A stretch of DNA of 64,000 nt from CAXMST01 sp963790085 (GTDB lineage: Bacteria; Actinomycetota; Thermoleophilia; Solirubrobacterales; 70-9), in NCBI GenBank assembly GCA_963790085.1, contig CAWBNH010000001.1:124001-188000 (forward strand), read 5' to 3'. Shown piece by piece: positions 35,258 through 42,669 of the stretch. A program made the translations under genes and the position numbers. Under the pieces are notes generated by a model. The model ran no database searches, was not told the DNA's origin, and was given only the letters and a program-made list of their open reading frames with translations. How positions within the stretch are numbered: the stretch's first letter is position 1; the number at the start of each line of letters is the position of its first letter.

Positions 35258-36136
35258 CTAACCGATCGGCACGGGCTGCCAGCTTCCCCCACGGTTGGGA
35301 GACTCCTGGATCTCGCTCTCCTCGGTGGCTACGTAGAGCCGCTCGCCGATGCCCGTCACCGCAACCGGCAGCTCCCCGAGCCTGCCGACCGGATAGAGCG
35401 TGTCCCCCTCATCGTCGGCGCCAAGGACCTTGCCGAAGGCGTCGAAGACGTGGATGCCACTCGAGGTCCACGCGACCAGTCCGGGCGGGCCTCGAAAGGA
35501 CTCCCAGCTGACGCCCGCGTTGTCGGTGACGAACAGCCCCTCCTCCGTCGATGCGATCACCCGATCTGGGTCGCCGGGATCGATCGCCAGATCGACCACG
35601 GCACCGATCTGATCCGTCGCCTCCCAGCCCCGGCCGCGATCGTCGCTTCGGAGCAGCTCGCCGCTGAGGCCGTTGTAGCCGTAGACCCTCCGACCCTGAG
35701 CCGCGAGCGCGTGAAAGTCAGCCTCCCCCTCGAGCGATATCGTCTCCCAGCTCTCACCGCCGTCATCGGAGGCGATCAACCCGAGGTGCGGGGATCCGCC
35801 CGCCTCCGGTGAGGGCGGATGGCCGGAGGCCACGTAGCTGGATCGATCGGCGACGTCGAAGCCCATCAGATCGGCACGAAGGCGTCCAACTCGCACCAGC
35901 TGACCGTCCAACGAGAACAGACCGTCGTGCGTTGCGATCAGCAGCGCATCGGTGTCCGGATCTACCGCAAGCGAGTGGACGTGCGAGGCCGCAAGTTGGT
36001 CGCCGATCGACTCTGCTGGAGTGTCGGCACCGGCGGGATCATCCTCGCCGCAGCCGATCAGTACGGTTGCCAGCGCGAGGAGGAGTGCCGCTAGACCGGC
36101 GTTGTGAAGTTGAGCTCGGCGGCGCGTTGCTGCCAT
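35258..36136 (-). CDS. exo-alpha-sialidase-like lipoprotein (F510_1955-type beta-propeller)
   Basis: 292 residues. The lipobox LATVLIGCGED gives a lipid-anchored Cys near residue 29. The mature part has propeller blades with SHVHSLAVDPDTDALLIATH and repeated S-D-D-G-G-x-S-W (BNR/Asp-box-like) motifs. Family members are annotated glycosylhydrolases of unknown activity and may be purely structural propellers. Extracytoplasmic. Its stop lies 3 nt from the DUF4396-like remnant. Confidence 0.85.
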   Translation of the reverse strand: MAATRRRAQLHNAGLAALLLALATVLIGCGEDDPAGADTPAESIGDQLAASHVHSLAVDPDTDALLIATHDGLFSLDGQLVRVGRLRADLMGFDVADRSSYVASGHPPSPEAGGSPHLGLIASDDGGESWETISLEGEADFHALAAQGRRVYGYNGLSGELLRSDDRGRGWEATDQIGAVVDLAIDPGDPDRVIASTEEGLFVTDNAGVSWESFRGPPGLVAWTSSGIHVFDAFGKVLGADDEGDTLYPVGRLGELPVAVTGIGERLYVATEESEIQESPNRGGSWQPVPIG

Positions 36137-36252
36137 CGGTGGGCTGGAGTCGTAGCAGGCCTAGTCCACTGCCGCCACTGGCCGGCGAGTAGATAGGTCT
36201 CCGAAGCTCTCCACGGGCTCCCCGTGGGTTGCTCGATATCCGCCAGCGGTGA

Positions 36253-36516
36253 GATAGCGGCCCGGATCGGACCGCATCGGTGCAGATCCAGCGCCAGGTC
36301 TTCGAGCCCTTCGACCTTCAGATCGCCGACGACAAGGCGGAAGGCCGCGTCGAGATCACGGCCACGATCTCGGAGGCCGTCGCCGAAGCTCTCGAGAACG
36401 CAGAAGCCCTCCTGGCGGAGGGCTCGAGCCTGGTAGTGACGAACACAGCGGGGGCCCGATTCGTTTCTCGCCACCACCCGCGGATAGTCGAGCGATCACC
36501 CCTCTGCGGCTGAGTG
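36253..36516 (+). pseudogene. C-terminal remnant of a large serine recombinase-like protein
   Basis: The frame opens after TGA 36250 and ends at TGA 36514-36516. It reads VFEPFDLQIADDKAEGRVEI, then TATISEAVAEALENAEALLA and EGSS..., a text I associate with C-terminal tails of large actinobacterial serine recombinases, and ends AGARFVSRHHPRIVERSPLCG in two parts. No resolvase catalytic domain is present upstream, so it is only a tail. The last ~90 bases match the sequence flanking tRNA-fMet at 44.4 kb. Identification is from memory. Confidence 0.45.
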
Positions 36517-36545
36517 GACTTCCGCGTTCACACGAAAGGAGCAGC
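36407..36545 (+). repeat. interspersed repeat copy R-a (recombinase tail type)
   Basis: Contains CCCTCCTGGCGGAGGG (36407-36422), then left half ending GCGGGGGC, then the right half CCGATTCGTTTCTCGCCACC common to all copies. In frame it encodes AGARFVSRHHPRIVERSPL and a stop. The left half through GCGGGGGC is shared with the tRNA-fMet flank at 44441-44489 (about 8 mismatches in 57 bases). Confidence 0.7.
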
Positions 36546-36592
36546 GCCCGTCGTCGACATCGTTCCCGGCCCAGCCGGCATACCATGCGCCG

Positions 36593-36931
36593 ATGCCCGA
36601 GCCGCACCACGAGACCGTTGAGCTCGACCAGATCCTCGAGGCGGCACGCGCCGCGGGCGATCAGTGGCGGGAGTTCCTGCGCGCGGGGATGTTCAGCGCA
36701 GGCGTCTACCGCCTCTCCGCAGGGGAAACCGATCATCAGACGCCGCACGCCGAGGACGAGATCTACTACGTGCTCGCGGGGCGTGCTGAGCTCGAAGTCG
36801 AGGGGAAGCGACAGGCAGTAGAGCCCGGGTCGATCGCCTTCGTAACCAAGCTTGCCGAGCACCGTTTCGTCGACATCGCCGAGGACCTCGAGCTCCTGGT
36901 GATCTTTGCGCCGCCCGAGACGGGCCTTTAG
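36593..36931 (+). CDS. cupin-domain protein
   Basis: 112 residues. HQTPHAEDEIYYVLAGRAEL is cupin motif 1 with two His and a Glu pair, and the later EHRFVDI supplies the motif 2 His. A compact single cupin of the type that binds one metal ion. TACCAT lies 6 nt before the ATG. First gene after repeat R-a. Confidence 0.88.
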   Translation: MPEPHHETVELDQILEAARAAGDQWREFLRAGMFSAGVYRLSAGETDHQTPHAEDEIYYVLAGRAELEVEGKRQAVEPGSIAFVTKLAEHRFVDIAEDLELLVIFAPPETGL

Positions 36932-36984
36932 GGAATGGGCAACGCCCCCTGCTCCGCGCGAGGAGGAGGCACCGGCCAGACGAC

Positions 36985-37326
36985 TCAGGTCCGGATCAGC
37001 AATTGCACCCGACTTGCCACCTGCTCGAGGGTTCCGGGCCGCACCCTGCCCCAGCGCTCAACCAGCCGCGAACGATCCACTGATCGGACCATGTCCGCCA
37101 ACGCCCAACTGCGCTCCCTGAGCCCGCCTTCCTCGGCGGGGATCTCCGGTCGAATCGGGTTCTGCTGTGGCCTTGTCGTGAGCGGGACCACGATCGCGAG
37201 TCCGCTGGGCCCCATCCCGAGCTGATCGACGCTGACGACGAGCGCGGGCCGTCGGCCGGCCTGCTCCTTGCCTCGGGTCGGCTCCAGATCGCAGAACCAA
37301 ACCTCGCCCTGCGCAGCCTCGCTCAC
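36985..37326 (-). CDS. mazF: MazF/PemK-type toxin endoribonuclease
   Basis: 113 residues. The fold markers are GEVWFCDLEPTRGKEQAGRR near the N-terminus (with the conserved G-x-E/K-x-x-x-x-R-P region), VVPLTTRP and ALADMVRSVDRSRL. It cleaves mRNA at short sequence motifs and arrests growth. Overlaps the antitoxin gene by ATGA. The antitoxin lies upstream, so it is made first. Confidence 0.92.
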   Translation of the reverse strand: MSEAAQGEVWFCDLEPTRGKEQAGRRPALVVSVDQLGMGPSGLAIVVPLTTRPQQNPIRPEIPAEEGGLRERSWALADMVRSVDRSRLVERWGRVRPGTLEQVASRVQLLIRT

Positions 37327-37571
37327 AGCTGCGTGAGGCCGTCGAGCAGGGTCCGCTCCCAGGCGTCGCGCTCATCGCGCTCGGCCTCCCAGGCTGCTGG
37401 GTCCTCGCGCTGGCGAGCATAGGCGTCGTTCATCTGCTCCAGGAGCGCGTCCTGCTCGCGGCGGCTGACAAGCTCGTCGAGCAACTCGGCCGTGCTGATG
37501 CCGCGTTCGCGAGAAAGTCGCGTCAGCACATCCCGCGTGCTTTCGTTGACCCGTACCGTCGTCGTTGCCAT
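37323..37571 (-). CDS. mazE: ribbon-helix-helix antitoxin of a MazEF-type pair
   Basis: 82 residues. VRVNESTRDVLTRLSRERG is an RHH DNA-binding N-terminus; the acidic C-terminal part (ARQREDPAAWEAERDERDAW) would wrap the toxin. It represses its own operon through the palindrome over its promoter. The -10 box TACACT is 7 nt from the ATG, so the message is probably leaderless. Confidence 0.9.
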   Translation of the reverse strand: MATTTVRVNESTRDVLTRLSRERGISTAELLDELVSRREQDALLEQMNDAYARQREDPAAWEAERDERDAWERTLLDGLTQL

Positions 37572-37607
37572 AGACGAGAGTGTAGACGCTCTCGTCTACG
37601 TTGGCAA
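37571..37607 (-). promoter_or_regulatory. mazEF promoter and operator palindrome
   Basis: Perfect 10-bp arms TAGACGAGAG / CTCTCGTCTA with an 8-bp spacer (37571-37598). On the minus strand TTGCCA (-35) is 17 bp from TACACT (-10), and the -10 sits inside the palindrome. Classic autoregulation layout for RHH antitoxins. Confidence 0.7.
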
Positions 37608-37781
37608 GGCCGGCGGGGCCGCGGAGACCGGTTGGTCGCTTTCGCCTTGCGAGCAGCGGGCGCCCCGGTGCGCCGATTCGTCGCTGGTCCGGGGACACCG
37701 GATGGCACGGCCGCCAGAGACAAGTGCTGAGTGGAGATGGGCGCTCGACGCCCGGACACGGGCGTGCAACAATCGCGGCCA

Positions 37782-38360
37782 ATGGGCCGGCTCGAGGACC
37801 TGGAGCGCTTCCAGGCGCCCGACCGCCGGGCGTGGAGGGAATGGCTCGGGCGGAACCACGACTCCTCGCCGGGGGTGTGGCTCGTCTACTACAAGAAGGG
37901 CAGCGGCAAGCCAAGCGTCACGTACGAGGAGGCGGTCGAGGAGGCGCTTTGCTTCGGCTGGATCGACAGCACGGTGCGAAGTCTCGACGAGGAGCGCTAC
38001 ATGCAGCTGGCTACCCCGCGCAAGCGGGGCAGCCACTGGTCGCGCTCGAACAAGCAAAGGGTCGCGCGGCTGATCGAGCGCGGCCTGGTGACCGCCGCAG
38101 GGATGCGAGCGGTCGAGTCGGCCCGGGAGGACGGCTCCTGGACCTTCCTCGATCCGATCGAGGATCTGGTGATCCCCGATGACCTTGCGGTGGCGCTGGA
38201 GGCCAACCCCGCGGCGAAGCGCAACTTCGAGGCGCTCCCGGACTCCGTGAAGAAGGGGATCCTGTTCTGGATCGCGACCGCGAAGCGGGATGCGACGCGA
38301 GAGCGGCGGGTCGCGGAGACGACGTCCAAGGTGGCGCAGGGCTCCCGCCCGCTGGGCTAG
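37782..38360 (+). CDS. YdeI/OmpD-associated family protein
   Basis: 192 residues from MGRLEDLERFQAPDRRAWRE. The family core is VWLVYYKKGSGKPSVTYEEA, EALCFGWIDSTVRSLDEER and RKRGSHWSRSNKQRVARLIE, followed by a C-terminal DUF1801-like PAAKRNFEALPDSVKKGILF helix. Small cytosolic protein found widely, often next to stress or defence genes; activity unknown. An open frame upstream of this start has no similarity. Confidence 0.9.
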   Translation: MGRLEDLERFQAPDRRAWREWLGRNHDSSPGVWLVYYKKGSGKPSVTYEEAVEEALCFGWIDSTVRSLDEERYMQLATPRKRGSHWSRSNKQRVARLIERGLVTAAGMRAVESAREDGSWTFLDPIEDLVIPDDLAVALEANPAAKRNFEALPDSVKKGILFWIATAKRDATRERRVAETTSKVAQGSRPLG

Positions 38361-38440
38361 CTCTCGGTCAGTCCGTGTTCCGTGTGTCCGGCCCCGCTCT
38401 ACTCGGTCCACTACATCTGTCGTAGTTCAACGAAGTGGAA

Positions 38441-38554
38441 GTCCGGTGATGGTGAACATAGCGGGGGCCCGATTCGTTCGTCGCTACCACCCGCGGATCG
38501 TGCAGCGGTCGCGCCTACGGAGCTGAGCTTCCGCCTTCACGCTGAAGGAGGCGC
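38441..38554 (+). repeat. interspersed repeat copy R-b
   Basis: Same right half as R-a (GGGGGCCCGATTCGTTCGTC, then GCTACCACCCGCGGATCGTG) and same continuation past the stop codon. In frame it encodes NIAGARFVRRYHPRIVQRS and ends with TGA at 38524. Lies between the YdeI-like gene and the SnoaL-like gene. Confidence 0.7.
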
Positions 38555-38630
38555 CCAGCCCGTTGCCAACCTCGCACCTACTCTGCATGGAAAGCGACAG
38601 CGGCCCCGGCGGAGCGAAGGATCTCCGGCA

Positions 38631-39041
38631 CTAGCCGGGGAGCAGGCCGAGTTGGCCGAGGAACTCCATCTGGTCGAAGAACAGGTGCTCGGACTTCAGC
38701 GTGTCGCCGTCGGTGACGTAAATCGCCGCCCACCGGAGCTCAACGGCTCGTCCTGTCGGTGCGACATCGCCGTTGGGGGTGTGGAGCACACCATCATGGG
38801 TGCCCGTGATCGTCCCTTCGGCCGCTGCGGCCGGCCCGTCGGTGAGGAGCTGCTCGATCCGGAGGCGGAGGTCCGGGAACGCTTCCTGGAAGACGGCGAG
38901 GAAGCCGATGACGTTGTCGCGGCCGCTGGCCTGGGCACCTGGCGCTGTTATCTCTGCATCGGCGGCCCAAGGATCGGCGTCGCTGTCATGGCCGTTGACC
39001 GCGTCGATGTGCTTGAGGATCACGTCTCTGGCGCTGGACAT
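38631..39041 (-). CDS. SnoaL-like polyketide-cyclase-fold protein
   Basis: 136 residues with NTF2 fold: ILKHIDAVNGHDSDADPWAA, GRDNVIGFLAVFQEAFPDL and RWAAIYVTDGDTLKSEHLFF. The D-A-E-I-T-A-P-G segment matches ester-cyclase/SnoaL proteins. Cytosolic, ligand-binding or isomerase role. Isolated between repeats R-b and R-c. Confidence 0.88.
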   Translation of the reverse strand: MSSARDVILKHIDAVNGHDSDADPWAADAEITAPGAQASGRDNVIGFLAVFQEAFPDLRLRIEQLLTDGPAAAAEGTITGTHDGVLHTPNGDVAPTGRAVELRWAAIYVTDGDTLKSEHLFFDQMEFLGQLGLLPG

Positions 39042-39497
39042 CTGCTCTCCGATTGTCGTTGGGAGTTGATCCTCTCAGAATTCGGACTTTCGCCTCAGAC
39101 GACGAGCAGAAGCCGTGTGGCCGCTACTCGCGGCGCCTCCTTAGCGCGAGTAGCGAGAGGACACCGTGGACGCCGAATCCCTTCCGCAGGCGGTCGGGAC
39201 CCTCCCGCCAACCCGCATGAACAAGCGGTGGTAGCGAGAACCAATACCCGGCCCGATTCGTTTCTCGTTACCACGCACGGATTGTCGACCGAATCCCGCT
39301 TACTGGCCAGTGAGGGCCGGTGTAACTCTCCCGTACGACGGGCGTGTAAGCGGCGACTCGTACGCGCCTGCTTCACGGGACAGCGATCCAGGTGGCCGAC
39401 TTGTTCTCGCGACCGCCGCGCCGGTCGAGCGGGGATCTTCCAGGGGACGGAGCCCTTCGCGACCTGTCGCTGAGCGAGGGCCGCGGCAACGGACCTC
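39042..39497. other. 456-bp intergenic stretch holding repeat R-c
   Basis: Apart from repeat R-c and a short hairpin-like CGCTACTCGCGG...GCGAGTAGCG (39124-39152), no gene is seen. Confidence 0.4.
39214..39313 (+). repeat. interspersed repeat copy R-c (palindromic type)
   Basis: GGTGGTAGCGAGAACCAAT, a loop ACCCGGCCCG, then ATTCGTTTCTCGTTACCAC form a near-perfect ~19-bp stem (39227-39274). The right arm is the same right half as in R-a. In frame it reads ARFVSRYHARIVDRIPLTGQ and a stop. Copy R-e matches over ~80 bp. Confidence 0.75.
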
Positions 39498-39959
39498 TCA
39501 GACCTGGTTCGTTGCAGGCGGTGCCGGCGTCAGCCCGTGGCGGCCCATCACCTCCGCCAGCGCGGAAAGGTCGGGCGGACCGCCCGCGGAGGCGGCCAGA
39601 ACCTCGCCGACCTCATGGAAGTACGCGGGTCCGAAGACGCCGGGGCTGGCGATCGCGAGGAACGTCGCATCGACGCTGCCGCGGTTCTCGAAGCCATGGA
39701 TCGCACCGCGCGGCACGCACACCGCATCGCCGACCCCGATCTCGACCGACTCGCCGCCGTCGATCGTCCAGCTCGTTGCACCCTCGAGCCCGTAGATCGT
39801 CTCCTCGAACGCGTCGTGGCTGTGCGGCGCCGACATCCTCGAGCCCACCGGGACGTAGCACTCGAAGACGCTGACACTGCCATTGGAGTCAGCGTTTTCG
39901 ACGAGGAAGCGGACGCCGAGCTGACCGACGGTGATGGCCTCCGTGGTCGCCTGGTTCAT
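39498..39959 (-). CDS. cupin-domain protein (MarR-controlled)
   Basis: 153 residues from MNQATTEAITVGQLGVRFLV. Cupin motif 1 is SAPHSHDAFEETIYGLEG and motif 2 GDAVCVPRGAIHGFENRG, giving a complete His/His/Glu/His metal site. AGAAGGAG precedes the ATG. It is read from a consensus promoter (TTGACA-17-TATAGT) covered by two copies of a MarR-type operator and is divergent from the MarR gene. Confidence 0.9.
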   Translation of the reverse strand: MNQATTEAITVGQLGVRFLVENADSNGSVSVFECYVPVGSRMSAPHSHDAFEETIYGLEGATSWTIDGGESVEIGVGDAVCVPRGAIHGFENRGSVDATFLAIASPGVFGPAYFHEVGEVLAASAGGPPDLSALAEVMGRHGLTPAPPATNQV

Positions 39960-39991
39960 AGCGGTCTCCTTCTTCTGCGGTACGATTCGAT

Positions 39992-40043
39992 AAAGTCGCT
40001 TGACGACTATAGGCGTCCCCCAAACCTTTGTCAAGTCACTTGA
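39992..40043 (-). promoter_or_regulatory. cupin promoter with two MarR-type operators
   Basis: On the minus strand TTGACA (40034-40029), 17 bp, TATAGT (40011-40006). Operator copies: AAAGTCGCTTGA (39992-40003) just past the -10, and the palindrome TCAAGT-C-ACTTGA (40031-40043) over the -35 and over the MarR start. They share 11 of 12 bases. Confidence 0.7.
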
Positions 40044-40519
40044 TTCACTCCCAGAACCAGCCAGAGCCGCTCGGCCCGCCGCTGATCGGCGCCCTGCTGC
40101 GTGTGCCGTGGAAGATCGTGCATGAGCGAATGCTCGCCGGTCTGCACGAGCGCGGCTACGACGATCTGGTCGCCGCGCATCTGAACGTCCTGCGGTACCC
40201 GGGGCCCGAGAACATGCGCCCGTCGGATCTCGCCGCCCACATCGGCATGAGCCGCCAGGCCCTCAACTACCTGCTTGGGCAGATGGAGCAGCTTGGGTAC
40301 CTGATTCGCGACGAGGACGACGCCGACCAGCGCTCCAAGCGCATTCACCTGACGTCACGCGGACGCGCGGCGAGCATCGCCATGCGCGAGATCGTCCTCG
40401 ACCTCGAGGCCGAGTGGGCGGAGAGGCTCGGGCCCGAGAGATTCGCGGAGCTGCGTGAGCTGCTGGCGGAGCTGAACGCAGCCACGTCCGATGGCAGGCC
40501 GGACGCAGCGGCCGACTAG
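40028..40519 (+). CDS. MarR-family transcriptional regulator
   Basis: 163 residues. Winged-helix text: MRPSDLAAHIGMSRQALNYL, LLGQMEQLGYLIRDEDDADQ and RSKRIHLTSRGR. The TTG start at 40028 lies within the operator; TTG 40040 is a second possibility. It should repress itself and the divergent cupin gene until a ligand binds. Confidence 0.9.
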   Translation: MSSHLIHSQNQPEPLGPPLIGALLRVPWKIVHERMLAGLHERGYDDLVAAHLNVLRYPGPENMRPSDLAAHIGMSRQALNYLLGQMEQLGYLIRDEDDADQRSKRIHLTSRGRAASIAMREIVLDLEAEWAERLGPERFAELRELLAELNAATSDGRPDAAAD

Positions 40520-40776
40520 CGGTGAGGTCATCTATTCGTGCTCTCCGGAGCCCCCATCCCTCGAGAGCGCGGGTGAGATGACCGTCCGACCTCCACTCGA
40601 CAGGATGGAGGTGTCGATGTGTCCTGGGGCGTCCGATGCGTCCCTGCGGTCCGCGGGCTTGGAGCCCTTGGGACGGATAGGACTCATCGGTCGGTACCAC
40701 GGCGGTACCGCGACGCCCCCCGCAGAAGCCTGTGGCGATGGCGGGCTGCGACCGGGGCGAGTCGCGATTCGTTCGC

Positions 40777-41152
40777 TCAGAACATTCCGTTGTCGTTCTT
40801 CGACTCGCTTGGGATCGTCTGGAGGACATCCCAATGCTCGACGACCTTGCCGTTGTCGTCGAACCGGAAAATGTCAATACCCGCGTAGTCGTCGCCCGGC
40901 CACTGCTGAAAGCAGTGGAGTACGACGTAATCGCCCTCGGCGATAGCCCGCTTGAACTCGACCCGCTTGCCGGGGTACTCGGCAGCCATCTGCTCGAAGT
41001 ACTCGATGAAGGCCTCCGTTCCCGTCGCCGACTTCGGGGTTGTGTTGGATGTACTGATCCCCGGCGTAGCGCTCGATCGCCTCGCGAGGGCGACACTCGT
41101 TGAACATCAGGTCGTAGAAGGCCTGCGCGTTGGCTTTGTTCTCCTCTGACAT
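40777..41152 (-). pseudogene. SnoaL-like ester-cyclase-fold protein broken by one +1 frameshift
   Basis: The first part reads MSEENKANAQAFYDLMFNEC, AIERYAGDQYIQHNPEVGDG; the second reads YFEQMAAEYPGKRVEFKRAI, VVLHCFQQWPGDDYAGIDIF and ends NDNGMF. Removing one base of the G/A run near 41022-41027 joins them into a normal ~124-residue NTF2-fold protein. Either a true mutation or a sequencing error. The codons on both sides are intact otherwise, so decay would be recent. Confidence 0.72.
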
Positions 41153-41185
41153 CGGGCCAGAACCTACTCTCTCAAAGGTCGCCCG

Positions 41186-41236
41186 GGGGCCCGCTTTCTT
41201 TTCTCGCTACCACCCGCGGATCGTCGAGTCTGGGGC
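41186..41236 (+). repeat. interspersed repeat copy R-d (right half only)
   Basis: GGGGGCCCGCTTTCTTTTCT, then CGCTACCACCCGCGGATCGT match the right half of the other copies, one codon shorter. In frame: AFFSRYHPRIVE. No left arm is recognisable. Confidence 0.6.
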
Positions 41237-41351
41237 CGGGCCAATGCCGTAGGCGCTACCGGACGGCTTGCCCCTATCGAGTGGCCGGAGTATCTTCAAA
41301 CACAACCGGCGGTCCACTTGAGGTTTCCGCTCGACAACCGAGGAGGCTCCC

Positions 41352-41654
41352 ATGCGCATGCTGTTGAAGGTCCAGGTCCCGACCGAAGCAGGGAACGAGG
41401 CGATCAAGGACGGCAGCCTTCCGGAGGTGTTCGGCTCCGCGCTGGAGGCGCTCGATGCTGAGGCCGCCTACTTCGTGGCCGAGGACGGAATGCGCACCGG
41501 CCTGATCTTTTTCGAGATGGAGGACTCGACCGGTATACCGTCCGCGGCCGAGCCCTTCTTCAGCGGTCTCGACGCGAAGATCACGCTGCTTCCGACGATG
41601 AACGCCGAGGAGATGCGCTCCGGAGTCGCCAAGGCCATGGAGGCAGCCGGCTGA
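41352..41654 (+). CDS. small ABM-like/DUF3303-type protein
   Basis: 100 residues, MRMLLKVQVPTEAGNEAIKD..., with a beta-alpha-beta-type pattern and Met-rich end. GAGGAGG precedes the ATG. A conserved actinobacterial family of unknown function by appearance; no catalytic residues can be named. Confidence 0.78.
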   Translation: MRMLLKVQVPTEAGNEAIKDGSLPEVFGSALEALDAEAAYFVAEDGMRTGLIFFEMEDSTGIPSAAEPFFSGLDAKITLLPTMNAEEMRSGVAKAMEAAG

Positions 41655-41712
41655 GGCAGGGCGGGTCGCCCCTGGGCGGTTGCGATGCGCCTGAATCTCA
41701 GTCTTGGGCCGC

Positions 41713-42345
41713 ATGAGCAATCGAGAGAAAGACACCCATGCATCAGTCCCACCGTCGGAGTGGAACGACCTCTACAGCGGTCGATCCAGCGACTACGAGG
41801 CCCCCGACGCCGACCTGCTCGCGATCGCCGAAGAGCTGCAGCCGGGCCGGGCCCTCGACGTCGGCTGTGGGGCAGGCGGCTTGGTTCTCGCCCTTGCCGA
41901 GCGCGGTTGGGAAGTGACCGGCGTCGACATTGCCGAGCGGGCGATTGCGGCCGCGCGGCAGGTGCTGAGGGACCGCGGCGCCGAGGCGGAGTTGGTCGTC
42001 GCAGATGCGGCAAGCTGGCAGCCGCCGGGTCGTTATGACCTGATCACCAGCAGCTTCGCGATGCCGGAGGGTGCCGAACGTACGGCGACACTGCGGATGA
42101 TGCGGGATGCGCTGGCGCCGGGCGGGCTGGTCGCGGTGAAGGAGTTCGACGCGACGATGACCCGCCATGGGCATTTTGCCGGCTTCGACCTCGTTACCGT
42201 CGAGGAGTTGAGGGGCGCCTTCGCGGGATTGGAGATCGAGCGGGCCGAGATCGTCCCCACCCCGGTACACGAGCACGCGGGAGACGGATTCACCGAGGAC
42301 TGGACCGCAGCGCTGTTTCGCGCGCGGCTTCCGAAGGCACGCTGA
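41713..42345 (+). CDS. class I SAM-dependent methyltransferase
   Basis: 210 residues from MSNREKDTHASVPPSEWNDL. Motif I is ALDVGCGAGGLVLALAERGW, followed by VTGVDIAERAI and VADAASWQPPGRYDLITSSF. Resembles tellurite-resistance/TehB-like and small-molecule methyltransferases. Lies between repeats R-d and R-e with the 41352 gene upstream in the same orientation. Confidence 0.9.
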   Translation: MSNREKDTHASVPPSEWNDLYSGRSSDYEAPDADLLAIAEELQPGRALDVGCGAGGLVLALAERGWEVTGVDIAERAIAAARQVLRDRGAEAELVVADAASWQPPGRYDLITSSFAMPEGAERTATLRMMRDALAPGGLVAVKEFDATMTRHGHFAGFDLVTVEELRGAFAGLEIERAEIVPTPVHEHAGDGFTEDWTAALFRARLPKAR

Positions 42346-42454
42346 CCGCCGCACTGGTCGATCGGCCCCGCGTTCCCTTGGCGCTCATTCGCCATACGCC
42401 TTGCCGCGGACCCAGACCCCACCGACGCCCAAGGACCGCGAATTTGGTCCCACC

Positions 42455-42552
42455 AATCCGCATAAATAAGCGGTGATAGCGAGAACGAATACCCGGCCCG
42501 ATTCGTCTCTCGCTACCACCAGCGGATCGTGGAGCGACCGCCGCTGAAGTGA
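42455..42552 (+). repeat. interspersed repeat copy R-e (palindromic type)
   Basis: GGTGATAGCGAGAACGAAT (42472-42490), loop ACCCGGCCCG, ATTCGTCTCTCGCTACCACC (42501-42520): a ~19-bp imperfect hairpin with one mismatch and one bulge, plus outer TCCGC/GCGGA. In frame it encodes ARFVSRYHQRIVERPPLK and TGA at 42550. Confidence 0.75.
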
Positions 42553-42630
42553 CTCGATGTCAAACGCGCTGACCGCCGTAGTCGCCCGCATCTGACAACG
42601 GCGGCCTGCCGGCCGCAATAGAGTCGGCCC

Positions 42631-42669
42631 ATGAATCCGAATCGGGGTCTTGGGGGCTGGCTCCGTTGA
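42631..42669 (+). CDS. 12-residue leader peptide upstream of the MFS gene
   Basis: MNPNRGLGGWLR, stop TGA at 42667-42669 overlapping the TTG start of the MFS gene (TTGA). TAGAGT at 42619-42624 lies 6 nt before its ATG, so it would be translated from a leaderless mRNA and couple translation into the transporter. The stop at the overlap and the promoter spacing argue for it; there is no family evidence. Confidence 0.45.
   Translation: MNPNRGLGGWLR

Noticed and set aside
39227..42520. Integron attC sites
   Set aside because: The palindromes lack the R-box core GTTRRRY and no tyrosine integron integrase is present; a serine-recombinase origin fits the coding tail better.
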